Positions 53,801 through 63,855 of a stretch of DNA of 64,000 nucleotides are shown here, piece after piece (the first letter of the stretch is position 1; every line of letters starts with the position of its first letter). The notes below the pieces were generated by a model that worked only from the letters and a program-made list of their open reading frames with translations, was not told the origin of the DNA and made no database searches. This DNA is from JBBRCE01 sp038205115. GTDB taxonomy: Bacteria; Planctomycetota; Planctomycetia; Pirellulales; JBBRCE01. The position numbers were made by a program, and so were the translations under genes. The stretch lies in contig JBBRCE010000017.1 in assembly GCA_038205115.1 (NCBI GenBank), forward strand, positions 28,741 through 92,740, read 5' to 3'.

Positions 53801-56476
53801 CTACGGCTGCTTGAGCGTCAGGTTCGCGGCCAAGACCTTGCCGATGCGGGCTTCGGTCTCGGTCAGGTGAGCGCGGGTGTAATCGTCCAGCTTGGCCGAA
53901 TCTTCCAGCGCCTTTTTGATCTTCGCTTGCAACTTCGCCAACTGAGCATTGGCAATCGTCTGGCAATCTTGCGGAGCGCCGGCTTCGCCCATGGCGATTT
54001 GCGATAAACGCTGCAAATAATTGCGTTGCAAGCTGCGACGCAAACTGCTAATGGCTGGCTTGCGAACGGTGAACTCGCCTTCCAGCTTATCGGTCTCTTT
54101 GAAGATTGACGTGGTCAATCGATCCAGCAGTTCGGCCGTGGTGAAGGCGTCTTTATCCGCGGCAACTTGCAGCTCGGAGTCGTATAGTCGCTGCAGAGTC
54201 AGCGACGACATGACCTGCTGCAGAATGCGATCCTGCCACATGGCAATCACTTCGTGAATCGGATAATCGCCTCGCGTGGGCGGCGTGGCACCCCAATGAT
54301 TCCAATGCGAACCCGCCAGATGCGAATACAATTCCGGCGGAAAGTTGAATGGCTTGTCGCTAAAGACAAACTCTTCTAGCAGCGCCAATGCATCTCGCTG
54401 CTTTTGAGCATCGACCACCGTAAACGGCGCGTCGCTGTTTGGATCGCCCTTGTGCGAACGAGCAACATAGACGCCGCCGATGTAACGCGAGCCAAAATAC
54501 ATGGACGTGCCGTAGTTGGTTAGCAGCACGCCAAACTCGCGGCGCGTACGCTGGTAGCCGTCGCCATCCTTGGTGGACGTTTCCAAAACCTTGGGCCACA
54601 TTTCGTTGATCAACTTGGCACGCTGCCGAGCGAATTCGAGCATGTCTTTGCCGATATCGAAACGATTCGACAGCGGATCAGGGTCGATGCCGCGGGTATC
54701 TTCGTCCGTGGAATAGGCCAGGTTCGGTTCGCCGCTACGCGACGCAATTTTCTTCAATTCCGGCAACTCGCCTTCAGGACTGCTGGCGGAGAGCGCCTTG
54801 TAACCGTACTCGATAGCCCACATGTCGTAGGGGCCGATCGTGGTGGTGTAGTAATCGACATGCGGTGTGCCCTTGGGCACTAGGTATGCTGGTGTGTAGT
54901 CCATGACCGAGGCCACCAAGCCATTTTCAGCGACTTTTTCTTTCTTACCCATCTCGGCCAGCGTCAGCATAGTGCTGGCCTTGAAGTTGTGCCGCAAGCC
55001 CAGGGTATGCCCGAGTTCATGCATGGCCACTTCTTTCAGAGCTTGCATGATCATCCGCTCTTTCTCAGCCTCGGCTTGCGGGCCGGTGAGCGAGGCCGCC
55101 AGCACGGAGTGGCCAAAGGCCAAATCGCGCGACATGCCAGACGTCAGCATGCATTCCAAGCAGCGCTCTTGCGAGTGACTCGCCATTTCGCGCTCGTACG
55201 ACTTCAAATCCAGCGGGCCGCCGGTCATGTTGGCAATGCTTTGCGGCGTGAATGTCTCGTATTCTTGCTTCCAGAACTGCAAAAAGTCCGCATCAAAGAT
55301 AATGTCGGCATCCAGAATCTGGCCGTTGATCGGGTTGACACGTGTGGGGCCCATGGCAAATCCGGCGCTGGCCGTGATCCAGCGAAACGTGTTGTAGTTG
55401 ATGTCTTCCGGATCCCAATCGGCGTTGTCCGGCTGCTGGCGAACTTCAATCGCGTTAATGATGCCAGCTTTTTCGAACGCTTTGTTCCATTCCAAAATGC
55501 CTTCACGGACGGGCTTGCGATACTTGAACGGTACGGTCTTTTCGATCCAGAACACGATCGGCTTCTTCGGCGGCGAAACCTCGGCGCCGCCGTCGGCCTT
55601 GGCAAGATCCCAGCGATTCAGATAACGCACGAAACGGTCGTCGTCGATCTTCTGCGAATAATCTTTCAGTACCGTAAGGAAGTAGCCTACGCGGTCGTCG
55701 GCCAAACGCGGCCGATAACCAGACTGCGGTAACGGGCTGATCGAATAATGCACGTTGATGGTCGCGCCGCGACTATCGGCCACGGAGTCGATTTCGGCGG
55801 TGCCGGCCGAGGCGTAGGTAGCGGCGACTTCCAGTTCGATGTTATCCGGAAAGCCTTTGACCGAAGCCCAATTCGATTTGCTGCCCGAAAACATGAAGCC
55901 CGGCAGCGACTTGCCAATTTGCGGCAAGTCGCCCATGAACACTTGGTTCAGATCGATAATGTAACCACCCGCTGGTCCGATGCTCAAAATGGGCAGGCTA
56001 AACAGCACGCTGTCGGTGTAGGCGATGCCCACGGCTTTTTCTTCAGGACTGCCTTTGGCGGCCGTGAATCGCACGTTGCGGCGGACGATGCGAATTTGAT
56101 CGTCGACTTTACGGAACTGCCAGAGCCAATCGTCGCCAAAGTTCAAACTCATGCCGCCGAGAACCTGGCCGCGGCCGATGCCTTTGGCGATGGCGATGGC
56201 CACCAGGTAATCTTTGTTGAGATTTTGCGCCGTCAATTCCGCGTAGAGATTGTTTTCTTTTTTGTGCAGCGTAATGACGCCCGGCACGGTGACGGTGTCT
56301 TTAAGCACCACCGCGAATGGCGCATACTTGGGCTTGGGCGTTTCCGCCGCCGGTTTTTCGGCTGGCTTTTCATCGGCAGCCCATGCTGCTGTGGCCGAAG
56401 CAATCATTCCGCACGACAAACCGACTAGCAGCGCTGCACCGAACCCGGGACGCAGAATCATCGCAGCACGTTTCAT
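53801..56476 (-). CDS. Secreted zinc-dependent metalloprotease (DUF5117/DUF4953 type)
   Basis: An 891-residue exported protease. It has a signal peptide (about 1-33) and a Pro/Lys-rich spacer. A DUF5117-like beta region follows (about 90-400), with VRFTAAKGSPEEKAVGIAY. The catalytic domain carries the metzincin-type motif HELGHTLGLRH (His486, Glu487, His490, His496). The C-terminal 200 residues are helical, as in DUF4953 proteins. It probably degrades proteins in the periplasm or outside the cell. Length is normal for the family. It stands alone, with its own terminator downstream and the SDR gene's terminator upstream. Confidence 0.88.
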   Translation of the reverse strand: MKRAAMILRPGFGAALLVGLSCGMIASATAAWAADEKPAEKPAAETPKPKYAPFAVVLKDTVTVPGVITLHKKENNLYAELTAQNLNKDYLVAIAIAKGIGRGQVLGGMSLNFGDDWLWQFRKVDDQIRIVRRNVRFTAAKGSPEEKAVGIAYTDSVLFSLPILSIGPAGGYIIDLNQVFMGDLPQIGKSLPGFMFSGSKSNWASVKGFPDNIELEVAATYASAGTAEIDSVADSRGATINVHYSISPLPQSGYRPRLADDRVGYFLTVLKDYSQKIDDDRFVRYLNRWDLAKADGGAEVSPPKKPIVFWIEKTVPFKYRKPVREGILEWNKAFEKAGIINAIEVRQQPDNADWDPEDINYNTFRWITASAGFAMGPTRVNPINGQILDADIIFDADFLQFWKQEYETFTPQSIANMTGGPLDLKSYEREMASHSQERCLECMLTSGMSRDLAFGHSVLAASLTGPQAEAEKERMIMQALKEVAMHELGHTLGLRHNFKASTMLTLAEMGKKEKVAENGLVASVMDYTPAYLVPKGTPHVDYYTTTIGPYDMWAIEYGYKALSASSPEGELPELKKIASRSGEPNLAYSTDEDTRGIDPDPLSNRFDIGKDMLEFARQRAKLINEMWPKVLETSTKDGDGYQRTRREFGVLLTNYGTSMYFGSRYIGGVYVARSHKGDPNSDAPFTVVDAQKQRDALALLEEFVFSDKPFNFPPELYSHLAGSHWNHWGATPPTRGDYPIHEVIAMWQDRILQQVMSSLTLQRLYDSELQVAADKDAFTTAELLDRLTTSIFKETDKLEGEFTVRKPAISSLRRSLQRNYLQRLSQIAMGEAGAPQDCQTIANAQLAKLQAKIKKALEDSAKLDDYTRAHLTETEARIGKVLAANLTLKQP

Positions 56477-56544
56477 AGCTGTACCTGCTAAGTTGAGTTC
56501 GCCACGATAGGGCGAGACATTGGACGAGTACTGAATAGTGCCTT

Positions 56545-56576
56545 AAAAATTGGCGGCAGGCGGACAATCCGCCAAG
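56545..56576 (-). terminator. Intrinsic terminator after the SDR gene
   Basis: On the minus strand a seven-bp stem (TTGGCGG with CCGCCAA) is followed directly by TTTTT. An alternative inner hairpin GGCGG/CCGCC lies at 56559-56573. It sits between the SDR gene and the metalloprotease start and should end the isomerase-SDR transcript. Confidence 0.65.
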
Positions 56577-56680
56577 ACTTCTTATCTTAACATGCCGGCA
56601 ATGTCGGCAATAGTCTCGCCAATTCTGCGGTTTATCCTATTTGATACGGCAAAGCTGGCAATTTTGATCGCCGCTGGCGC

Positions 56681-57448
56681 CTATTTGGCTGACATCCGCA
56701 GCCCACCGTCTAGCCGAATGACTGTGCCATTGAGCATCGGATTTTCGAAGATGTGCCGCACCAACGCAGCAAATTCGGCCGGTTCGCCCATTCGCGGCGG
56801 AAACGGCGATTGGCTGGCAAGCGCCGCGACGGCTTGGTCCGGCATGGCGCCCATCATAGCCGTAGCGAACACGCCGGGAGCGATGGCCACCACCCGGATG
56901 CCAAAGCGGGCCAGTTCGCGCGCCAGCGGCAACGTCATGCCAGCGACGCCCGCCTTGGAGGCAGAATAGGCCGCCTGGCCGATTTGTCCCTCGAACGCGG
57001 CCACCGACGACGTATTGATGATAACGCCCCGCTCGCCATCGGCGCCAGCGGCAGATTTGGCGATCGCTGCCGCGGCCAGTCGCGACACATTGAACGTGCC
57101 AATCAAATTCACGTGAATGGTGCGGGCAAACCGCTCCAAATCGTGCGGGCCGTCTTTGCCGAGGAGTCGGCCCGACGTCAGAATGCCGGCGCAATTGACC
57201 ACGCCGTTAAGTCCGCCGAACCGCGTCACGGCCAAATCGACCGCCAACTGCACTTGCTCGGCCGACGTGACATCCGTCGCCGCAAAGCAGGCCGCATCGC
57301 CCAATTCAGCGGCCAGTTGCTGCCCCGCCGCGACGTTCAAATCGGCAATTGCGACTCGTCCGCCGTGCTGCACGATTTCACGCACACAGGCCGCGCCTAG
57401 CCCGGATGCACCGCCGGTGACCAAGAATGACGCGTCGCGAATTTGCAC
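56681..57448 (-). CDS. Short-chain dehydrogenase, 3-hydroxyacyl-CoA dehydrogenase type 2-like
   Basis: A 255-residue classical SDR. It shows the cofactor motif TGGASGLGAA, the NCAG element, the catalytic Ser in NTSSVAAFEG, and the Tyr-x3-Lys pair in YSASK. An acidic residue after the second strand (IADLN) points to NAD preference. The inserted GHDLERFARTIHVNLIGTFNV-like helix region and the C-terminal PFPPRMGEPAEFAALV are typical of 3-hydroxyacyl-CoA dehydrogenase type 2 (HSD17B10-like), which oxidises 3-hydroxyacyl-CoA. Start is GTG 57448. It is 38 bases downstream of the isomerase-like gene and probably in the same transcript. Confidence 0.85.
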   Translation of the reverse strand: MQIRDASFLVTGGASGLGAACVREIVQHGGRVAIADLNVAAGQQLAAELGDAACFAATDVTSAEQVQLAVDLAVTRFGGLNGVVNCAGILTSGRLLGKDGPHDLERFARTIHVNLIGTFNVSRLAAAAIAKSAAGADGERGVIINTSSVAAFEGQIGQAAYSASKAGVAGMTLPLARELARFGIRVVAIAPGVFATAMMGAMPDQAVAALASQSPFPPRMGEPAEFAALVRHIFENPMLNGTVIRLDGGLRMSAK

Positions 57449-57486
57449 GATGCCGCCGGTCCGTTGTTACGGGTTTCGAATGCCGA

Positions 57487-58230
57487 TTAAAGCAGGCTTT
57501 CCAACAGCAACCGCATTTTACGCATCTCGGCCCTCTGTTCGACATCGGGAATCGAAATCATATTGACCGACAGCGCGCGGTTGTAGTTGACGGCCGCCAA
57601 CTGCGTGACCAGCCGGCCATATTCGACTTCGCCCTGGCCGACGCGAACTTGCAGTTTGTCTTTACTGGTGTCGCGGAGATGTACGTGGACCACGTTTTTG
57701 AACAATTGGTCGTAGCTGCCTTTGTGCGGCCCAAAAATGAAATGGCTGGGGTCGAGCGTGATGCCCAAGCCCTTGACATTGTCGCACAGGGACATGGCGG
57801 TGGCCGGATCTTGCGTGACGTGGCCGGTCTCGGTTTTCAATCCAACGACCACGCCTTCGTGCGAGGCAATTCGCACCATCTCGCGCAAGCGTTCGATTTC
57901 TGCATTGAAGGGCGTGCCGAGTTCGCCAGCGCGGATGCAAATGGCCACCACTTTGCTGGCTTTGGCCAACTTGCAGCAGGCCGCCCATTGGCGGAAATAA
58001 TCGTCGCCGGGCGCAATTTCCACGGAGTAAGCCGCCGGCGTCAGGCGATGGGTATCGCGGCAAAGAAAGATGGCTTTGTCGAGATCTTCCAGCACCTGCG
58101 AAGGTCGGATTTGATTGCCATACTCGCTCACGGCAATCTCGACCGCCGTGTACTCCAGGTCGATCAACCGACCGATGGCATCCTCTAGCGAAAGCTCCGG
58201 AAAACAATCCGTCGATGCTGCGACAAACAC
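57487..58230 (-). CDS. Sugar phosphate isomerase/epimerase-like TIM-barrel protein
   Basis: A 247-residue protein of the xylose isomerase-like TIM-barrel superfamily. Likely metal ligands are in GLKTETGHV (Glu), LDPSHF (Asp-x2-His) and HVHLRD (His). Members isomerise or epimerise sugars, or act in inositol breakdown; the substrate is not determinable here. The start is GTG 58230, preceded by AAGGAG about eight bases upstream, which is a strong signal. It is the first gene of a probable two-gene unit with the SDR. Confidence 0.82.
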   Translation of the reverse strand: MFVAASTDCFPELSLEDAIGRLIDLEYTAVEIAVSEYGNQIRPSQVLEDLDKAIFLCRDTHRLTPAAYSVEIAPGDDYFRQWAACCKLAKASKVVAICIRAGELGTPFNAEIERLREMVRIASHEGVVVGLKTETGHVTQDPATAMSLCDNVKGLGITLDPSHFIFGPHKGSYDQLFKNVVHVHLRDTSKDKLQVRVGQGEVEYGRLVTQLAAVNYNRALSVNMISIPDVEQRAEMRKMRLLLESLL

Positions 58231-58742
58231 GCGCCAACTCCTTCCCTGACCACGAAACTTGCCAGCAACGTCAAACGCCGCTTAGCGGCTCGTTGCGCGG
58301 TTTAGCTTAACACTTTTGCAACCGCTCTGGCAAGACGGGCGGTTGTTAACTGGAAGCCGCAGCAGGTTGATATTCTTTAAATCGCGATACCATGCGCTGA
58401 AACTGGCGGTCCGAGACGGCGCAACAACCGCCAACACGCGCGTCCGCCAATTGCGGTGGCGTGAAGGCGACGCGCAGCTGCCGTGAGGCTAAGTCGGTCG
58501 TCCAAGTTGGCAATGCTTGCCGCATTCATCGCCCGCTCGTAAAATTCGCGCCGGCATTTTGCATCGTGCTAACACGCCGCTGGCAATCGCAGGCTAATCT
58601 GCTGGCACATCGATTCGCGAGTCTCGATCGCGGTGAATGACGGCAGCAACGCCCTTGCCACGTTCGTGCGAGGATTGCAAACGTGATTTGCCTCGGTCGC
58701 TTCGCGAACGTTTCCCCGGTAAGGAATTCTTAGGAGTCGCTC
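58231..58742. other. Intergenic region, 512 bases
   Basis: Divergent spacer between the isomerase and phosphoesterase genes. It contains a small hairpin (GCCGC, three-base loop, GCGGC at 58277-58289), and near its right end the ribosome-binding site TAGGAG (58731-58736). A minus-strand frame of 269 codons crosses it but overlaps the phosphoesterase gene and has shadow-like composition. Nothing else was supportable. Confidence 0.4.
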
Positions 58743-60023
58743 ATGAAAACGCAAATCAAGTTCATTCTGACCGTCGTGGCAGGCTGCGCGGTCAGCCTGA
58801 CGACGGCGGTCATCGCCCACGCCACGCCCATCGGCACGGTGTTTGTCATCGCCATGGAAAATCACAATTGGACGCAACCCGGCGGACCTGGCACCGGCTC
58901 GCCCCAGCAAATCTTCGGAAACACGGCTGCGCCCTACGTGAACAGTCTGGTCACGCCAGGCAACCCGAATGCCGCCATGGTCTCGTACGCATCGAATTAT
59001 TTGAATGCCGGCACCGGCACGCATCCCTCGGAACCAAACTACGTTTGGGCCGAAGCCGGCACCAATCTCAACCCCGGCAATGGGTTTTTGGTCGCCAGCG
59101 ATGCGGATCCCAATGCCAGTAATACCTTTGTTAACGTGCCGCATCTCACCGCGCAAATGAACTCCGCTGGCGTGAGCTGGAAAAACTACCAAGAGGATTA
59201 CGAAATTGCCAGCAGCACCGTGCCCACCGGCGGCAATCAATTGGTCAGCCGTTCGGGCACATCGACCACGGTCACCAACCCGTATTACAACACCAAGCAA
59301 TACAATTACGCCTCGAAGCATAACCCGATGGCATTTTTTAACGACACCCAGTCGCAAAATCTCGCGACGTTCGGGCAACTGCGATCAACGATTGCCGCAA
59401 ACACGCTGAGCATCTCAAATCCCACTCCGACCAACAATTTCGGCCAGTATAACTGGATTACGCCCAACCAATACAACGACATGCACTCGTCGTTGAGCAC
59501 GTCGTTCACCTACAACGGCACCACTTACGCTTCCAATGACCAGCAAGCCGTGGCAATCGGCGACAATTTCCTGTCAATCATCGTGCCTCAGCTTGAAGCC
59601 ACCGAAGCATTCAAAAATAACGGCGCGATCGTGATTTGGATGGACGAAACCGAAGGCAGCAATCGCGACGACGGAAACCACACGATCAACGAAATCGTGA
59701 TTTCAAAGTTAGCTAAGGGCAACGCCTACGCCAGCAGTGTGGAATTCAATCACTCGTCGGATATCAAGACGATGGAAGAGATTTTCCAACTCGGCTCGTA
59801 CATCAACAATCCGACGCCCGGCACGCAACCGTACGGCGGCCTTACCTCCAACACCGTGCCCGGGGCGAACGACCTCTCGGATTTATTCGTGGCCGGTACT
59901 ATTCCTGCCACGCCCGTACCAGAACCATCGACGCTGACGCTGCTAGCCAGTTCCGTGGGAATGTGCGGGCTGATGACGTTGCGCCGACGTCGCCGACACG
60001 CAGCTCAGTCGCTGGTTGCCTAA
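58743..60023 (+). CDS. Exported phosphoesterase-family protein with PEP-CTERM anchor
   Basis: A 426-residue exported protein with a signal peptide (about 1-28). Its domain resembles the phosphoesterase/phospholipase C-acid phosphatase family in the alkaline phosphatase superfamily: the start VFVIAMENHNWTQ, the metal-site VWAEAGTN region, and the late IVIWMDETEGSNRDDGNH with Asp and His ligands. The C terminus is a PEP-CTERM sorting signal: VPEPSTLTLL, a hydrophobic stretch and an Arg cluster. PEP-CTERM proteins are processed by exosortase and exported to the surface or exopolysaccharide. TAGGAG seven bases upstream supports the start. The exact substrate is unknown. Confidence 0.82.
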   Translation: MKTQIKFILTVVAGCAVSLTTAVIAHATPIGTVFVIAMENHNWTQPGGPGTGSPQQIFGNTAAPYVNSLVTPGNPNAAMVSYASNYLNAGTGTHPSEPNYVWAEAGTNLNPGNGFLVASDADPNASNTFVNVPHLTAQMNSAGVSWKNYQEDYEIASSTVPTGGNQLVSRSGTSTTVTNPYYNTKQYNYASKHNPMAFFNDTQSQNLATFGQLRSTIAANTLSISNPTPTNNFGQYNWITPNQYNDMHSSLSTSFTYNGTTYASNDQQAVAIGDNFLSIIVPQLEATEAFKNNGAIVIWMDETEGSNRDDGNHTINEIVISKLAKGNAYASSVEFNHSSDIKTMEEIFQLGSYINNPTPGTQPYGGLTSNTVPGANDLSDLFVAGTIPATPVPEPSTLTLLASSVGMCGLMTLRRRRRHAAQSLVA

Positions 60024-60170
60024 CGTTCTTCCACGATAGAAACGCGTGGTTGGAACGGCACGCATCCGCACGACAACCGTTGGCCGATTCGCGACACTGG
60101 GAGTTCGCCAACTCACGCTCCGTGGCTTGGCGAACTCCCTCGATTTGGCCGCACTCGTGCAAGCGGCAGG

Positions 60171-60986
60171 TTATTTGGCCTTGGGTCCGTAGCCTGCTTG
60201 AGGCTTGCCGGAGTCGTCGAGTTTATTGCACGACCAGAGTAATCCGCGGGTTACCAGGTCGAGATAGACCGGGTCGGACATCGTAGCGTTGGAGTGGCCT
60301 AGCGTCGTGCCAAACACCTTGCCTGCGCCGTACGTGTTTTGCCAGATCACGGCGTGATCTTTTTTCGTTTCGGAACCGTAGGCCGTCGCCAGCGGCACAA
60401 AGTTGGGCCAGAGTTTTTCGTTCTTGTAGAGTTCGTCTTTGGCATCCAGCCAGCCATCCGGAAAACCGCGCATCACCGGGTTGTCGGCGGCGACGACTTT
60501 AATCTTCAGATCCTGCGCTTTCTCGTGACTCATCGAAGTCTGACCGATCACCTGCCGCCACTCGTCGGTTTTGGCCATTCGATAGCTATGCGTGCTGCAG
60601 TGCAGCACCACGGCCGGCGTGCCATCGTGATGCGCCTTGGCGATCCGCTCCACGTACGGCACGTCGTCCACAAAGCCATAGCACTCGTTATGCACGACCA
60701 CATCGTAGCCTTTGGCCCAATCGTCTTTTGCGTAAATACTGACCTTGTCGGTGCGCTCTTTGCCTTCGTGGACGATGGTCCACACGACGTTGGCTCTGGC
60801 TGAGATTCCCTCGGAAAGAATCGTTTTTTGCTTTTCGTAATCGTGGCAGCACCCGCCGGTCACCATGAGCGCCTTGAGCGGCTTAACATCTTCCGCGCGG
60901 GCCAGGGTAGCCATGCAGAAAAATACCGCCAATAAAATGTCACCTCGTCGTAAGCAACGGGAAGCAAAATGAATCGTCGAATTCAT
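60171..60986 (-). CDS. Secreted ThuA-like protein
   Basis: A 271-residue exported protein with a signal peptide (about 1-31, ending ATLARA). The ThuA domain, a class I glutamine amidotransferase-like fold, is seen in KALMVTGGCCHDY, the YDVVVHNECYGF strand, VVLHCSTHSYR and VFGTTLGHSNATM. These proteins are linked to trehalose or other sugar use and are common in planctomycetes; the enzymatic role is unclear. The frame extends to 61046, but ATG 60986 starts the signal peptide. It is convergent with the phosphoesterase gene. Confidence 0.85.
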   Translation of the reverse strand: MNSTIHFASRCLRRGDILLAVFFCMATLARAEDVKPLKALMVTGGCCHDYEKQKTILSEGISARANVVWTIVHEGKERTDKVSIYAKDDWAKGYDVVVHNECYGFVDDVPYVERIAKAHHDGTPAVVLHCSTHSYRMAKTDEWRQVIGQTSMSHEKAQDLKIKVVAADNPVMRGFPDGWLDAKDELYKNEKLWPNFVPLATAYGSETKKDHAVIWQNTYGAGKVFGTTLGHSNATMSDPVYLDLVTRGLLWSCNKLDDSGKPQAGYGPKAK

Positions 60987-61310
60987 GCTGGATATTGGGG
61001 TTAAAGAAGTTGCGCGTGGGGCAAGTCGGGCGATTGATCGTCGCACGAATTATAGTTGCCGCACGCGCTGCGGAGCAACAACTCCGCCAACAGCAAAACT
61101 CGGCTGCGACAATTTGCTTGGTGTTGGCCGCAAAGCCGATCGTTGCGGATGACCGAAGCGCGGCCTTTTTAACGATTCGCTGCCGCCAGTCCATGGATTT
61201 GTCCAGTCGCCGCCGGTGATTCGATTTTACGGGGCTGTCGCGATTTCCCTAATCGCGTGGGCGACCGGTTGATCGATGGAGATGATACTCAGTCCAAATC
61301 GCTGTCAAAT
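60987..61310. other. Intergenic region, 324 bases
   Basis: Lies between the start of the ThuA-like gene and the stop of the DUF2254 gene, both on the minus strand. A Cys/Arg-rich minus-strand frame covers part of it but resembles no protein. No clear hairpin or promoter was found. Confidence 0.35.
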
Positions 61311-62645
61311 TTAAAGCATCGGCTGTGGCAGCCGATTGCAGATTGCGTCGTATTTCCGCTGGACGTCGCGACGGTCGTCTTGCTCAGGCAACCCATCACG
61401 GCTACCTCGGGCAATCATGTCAGCGTGACGCCGGAGCGTGACCAGAATCTCAGGTCGATCAGTTGAATCGGCGATTCTCCCGATCGTCTCCAGCAGTCGG
61501 ATTGTTACCGCCGCACTTGTGCGGCCATATTGTCTGATCTGATTCAAGGCCGCATCCGCAACTCCGTCGAACGTGATCGAAGGGGCAATGATCCGCAACT
61601 GATCTTCGTGGTAGCGGTACGCTGACGGTGCGTGACGCTGCGCCAAACGGGTCAGAGCAGAACCCAGGCGGTCGACGCAAGCTACGGCTGTAAATGGGTC
61701 GTTGATGCCTGGCGACAGCGCGCGAACCGCAATTTCGACGAGTTGATCCACGACAAACTCGACGTCTTGGACTTCCGTTCGACGATGTCCAATTACAAAG
61801 ACCGCGCGGAGCTTGCCTGCGATGGCGTCATTGACTCGTTCGCGGGGCAAGACGAGGGCCAGCGGGTTGCCGCGTATGGCGTATTGACCGGGACGTCGTA
61901 GCACCCGCACAAGCAAGTCTGATTGAGTTGCCAAGTCCAGCAAAGCGTCCGCGTCGATGAGTTGAACGTACCCATCGACATCCGCGGAGACGGGCTGCGC
62001 CTCGCGGTCGAAACCGTCGGGAACTGCGGCATGCGGTTCCTGCGGCGTTGACTCGGGCGGCCCCTGGCCAATTTCTTTGGGGTACAAACGGTCGATGCCA
62101 CTGAACAATTCGGCGCTCACCCGCGCCAGCAACTCATCAGCCTGAATGGACATGGCCACGTGATGCACAAAATAGATCAGTACTACCAGGCTCGCAACCG
62201 CCATCAGCACGCCGATCGTCACAGACAAGTGCGGAACAAAGGCCGATTCATCGGCGCGGCGGACGGTTCGCAGAACGAGCAGGCAGTAAACGAAGGTGGC
62301 CACAAACGTGCCAAGGACGACTTGGTTCATGGTGTCGCGCATGAAGTTCCGCAGCAGCCGCGGGCCAAATTGTGACGACGTCAGCGAGAGCGCAACCAAC
62401 GTCATCGAGAACACCAAGCCGGCGAGCGTAATCATGGAACCGGCAACGGCACCCAGCACGGCACTGGCGCCTTCCGCCCCGCCGGCGTAAGCCCAACCGA
62501 AGGCTCGCAACCACTGGTCGGAAATGCTCGCATCAAGGGCCACGGTTGCAAATGCCAGTCCGGCCGCCAATCCAGTCATCAAAATGGGTAAGAACCAAAA
62601 GCTCGACCGGAGCCGTTCGCCCATCACGCGGAGTTGCATTCTCAC
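61311..62645 (-). CDS. DUF2254 family inner-membrane protein
   Basis: A 444-residue protein with four N-terminal membrane helices (about 17-165) and a large soluble C-terminal part. The segment ASAVLGAVAGSMITLAGLVFSMTLVAL and the following SSQFGPRLLRNFM (residues about 60-105) are the DUF2254 signature. Its function is unknown; membership in ion-channel-like membrane proteins is sometimes suggested. The GTG start overlaps the mscS-like stop (GTGA, 62642-62645), so the two are translationally coupled. Another Met lies two codons later. Confidence 0.85.
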   Translation of the reverse strand: MRMQLRVMGERLRSSFWFLPILMTGLAAGLAFATVALDASISDQWLRAFGWAYAGGAEGASAVLGAVAGSMITLAGLVFSMTLVALSLTSSQFGPRLLRNFMRDTMNQVVLGTFVATFVYCLLVLRTVRRADESAFVPHLSVTIGVLMAVASLVVLIYFVHHVAMSIQADELLARVSAELFSGIDRLYPKEIGQGPPESTPQEPHAAVPDGFDREAQPVSADVDGYVQLIDADALLDLATQSDLLVRVLRRPGQYAIRGNPLALVLPRERVNDAIAGKLRAVFVIGHRRTEVQDVEFVVDQLVEIAVRALSPGINDPFTAVACVDRLGSALTRLAQRHAPSAYRYHEDQLRIIAPSITFDGVADAALNQIRQYGRTSAAVTIRLLETIGRIADSTDRPEILVTLRRHADMIARGSRDGLPEQDDRRDVQRKYDAICNRLPQPML

Positions 62646-63640
62646 GCCGTCCCCCCAGTCTCGCGCGTGGCGGCTATCCGCATCAGCGGCAGACCAACGA
62701 CTTCGACGGTGGCCGATGCGATGCCAATTCCGGCCTCATCGAGCGCCTGCAAGATGTCGCGGCTCAGGGCATCCTTCAACTCGCGGATGCCGTAATCCCG
62801 CGCGATGAACCGCACCGTCAATTCCAGCCAGTTGTCGGTGAGCCGATAGTAAACGCGCGGTTTTACGCCGGCTGTTTTCGTCGCGTAACGCCGTTGTAGT
62901 TCCGCCAGTGCATCGGCGCTGACATCCTCGATCGCCACCGTATGTTTGGTCGCCACCTGGAGCAGAATGTCTTCCGCCCGCGCGCGGTCCGCCGCGTACG
63001 GCACCGGCACCACGATTTCCTCCCAAATGTAGGGAAATTCGCGCGTGTAGTTGTAAACCGGCTCGTCGAAGATTTTGGAATTACTGACCGTGACAATGCG
63101 CCCCGTATATTGCCGGCTTTGCACCCACATCGCCGGGTCGGCATGTTGCACCGGTGGCGGTTGGCCCATCTCCATAATGGTCGTTTGGCTGAACCCCAGC
63201 GCGATCACGTCGCCGCGTACTCCGCCCATCACGATTCGGTCGCCGACATTGAACGTCTGACCACGCAGGATGACGAAATATCCAGCAACCGCTGTGACGA
63301 CCTTCTGCAGTGCGAACGCCAGTCCGGCGGAGACAAGCCCTAGAGCGGTCGCGAGTCGTGTCGGGTCGTCGAACCAAATCGAAGCGACCCCAATCAGCAG
63401 CACCGCGCTCATCGAGAGGCGTATGCCCTGGCGGAGCCAAAACCGGGTTCGTTCGTCACGGCGACCGCCCAACAGCCAACCGGCCGTCGCCTGCAACAAA
63501 CGGGCAACGAGCAACAGGAAAACGATCAGCCCCAGAGTTACCAGTAGCTTCGTGCCGTTCTCGGCATTCACCCCGACGAGTTTGACGCCGCCGATTTCGA
63601 CAGTCCGGTTTGGCCCGACCAAACCAATCCAAGATTCCAC
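62642..63640 (-). CDS. MscS-family mechanosensitive channel
   Basis: A 332-residue small-conductance mechanosensitive channel-like protein that should release solutes on osmotic downshock or act as a related ion channel. It has three or four membrane helices (about 30-155), including a pore-lining helix with the Gly/Ala pattern LGLVSAGLAFALQKVV, then the MscS beta domain beginning RGQTFNVGDRI. The C-terminal alpha/beta domain follows (about 210-315). Start is GTG 63640 with GGAGG at 63647-63651. It is the upstream gene of a pair with DUF2254. Confidence 0.85.
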   Translation of the reverse strand: MESWIGLVGPNRTVEIGGVKLVGVNAENGTKLLVTLGLIVFLLLVARLLQATAGWLLGGRRDERTRFWLRQGIRLSMSAVLLIGVASIWFDDPTRLATALGLVSAGLAFALQKVVTAVAGYFVILRGQTFNVGDRIVMGGVRGDVIALGFSQTTIMEMGQPPPVQHADPAMWVQSRQYTGRIVTVSNSKIFDEPVYNYTREFPYIWEEIVVPVPYAADRARAEDILLQVATKHTVAIEDVSADALAELQRRYATKTAGVKPRVYYRLTDNWLELTVRFIARDYGIRELKDALSRDILQALDEAGIGIASATVEVVGLPLMRIAATRETGGTA

Positions 63641-63855
63641 GAACGACCTCCGGATAATTTCGATCGCGACAGTGCCGCCGGTTGGACACGCCCGTCAAAC
63701 GCAACGGCATTCGACCGCCAAAATCGCGGCGAAGGTTACTGAATCTTGGCCGTGGAGTCGCGCTTTGTCAATTCCGCCCCGCCAAGGTGTCTTGCGACAT
63801 GAGAAATGTCCCCTAAGATCGTTTCCGAAAGGAGACGAGAAGGGAGACAATAGCG

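Noticed and set aside
58569..59378. A 269-codon minus-strand frame opposite the phosphoesterase start
   Set aside because: The plus-strand gene has a signal peptide, TAGGAG and a PEP-CTERM end; the antisense product is Gly/Arg-rich and matches nothing.
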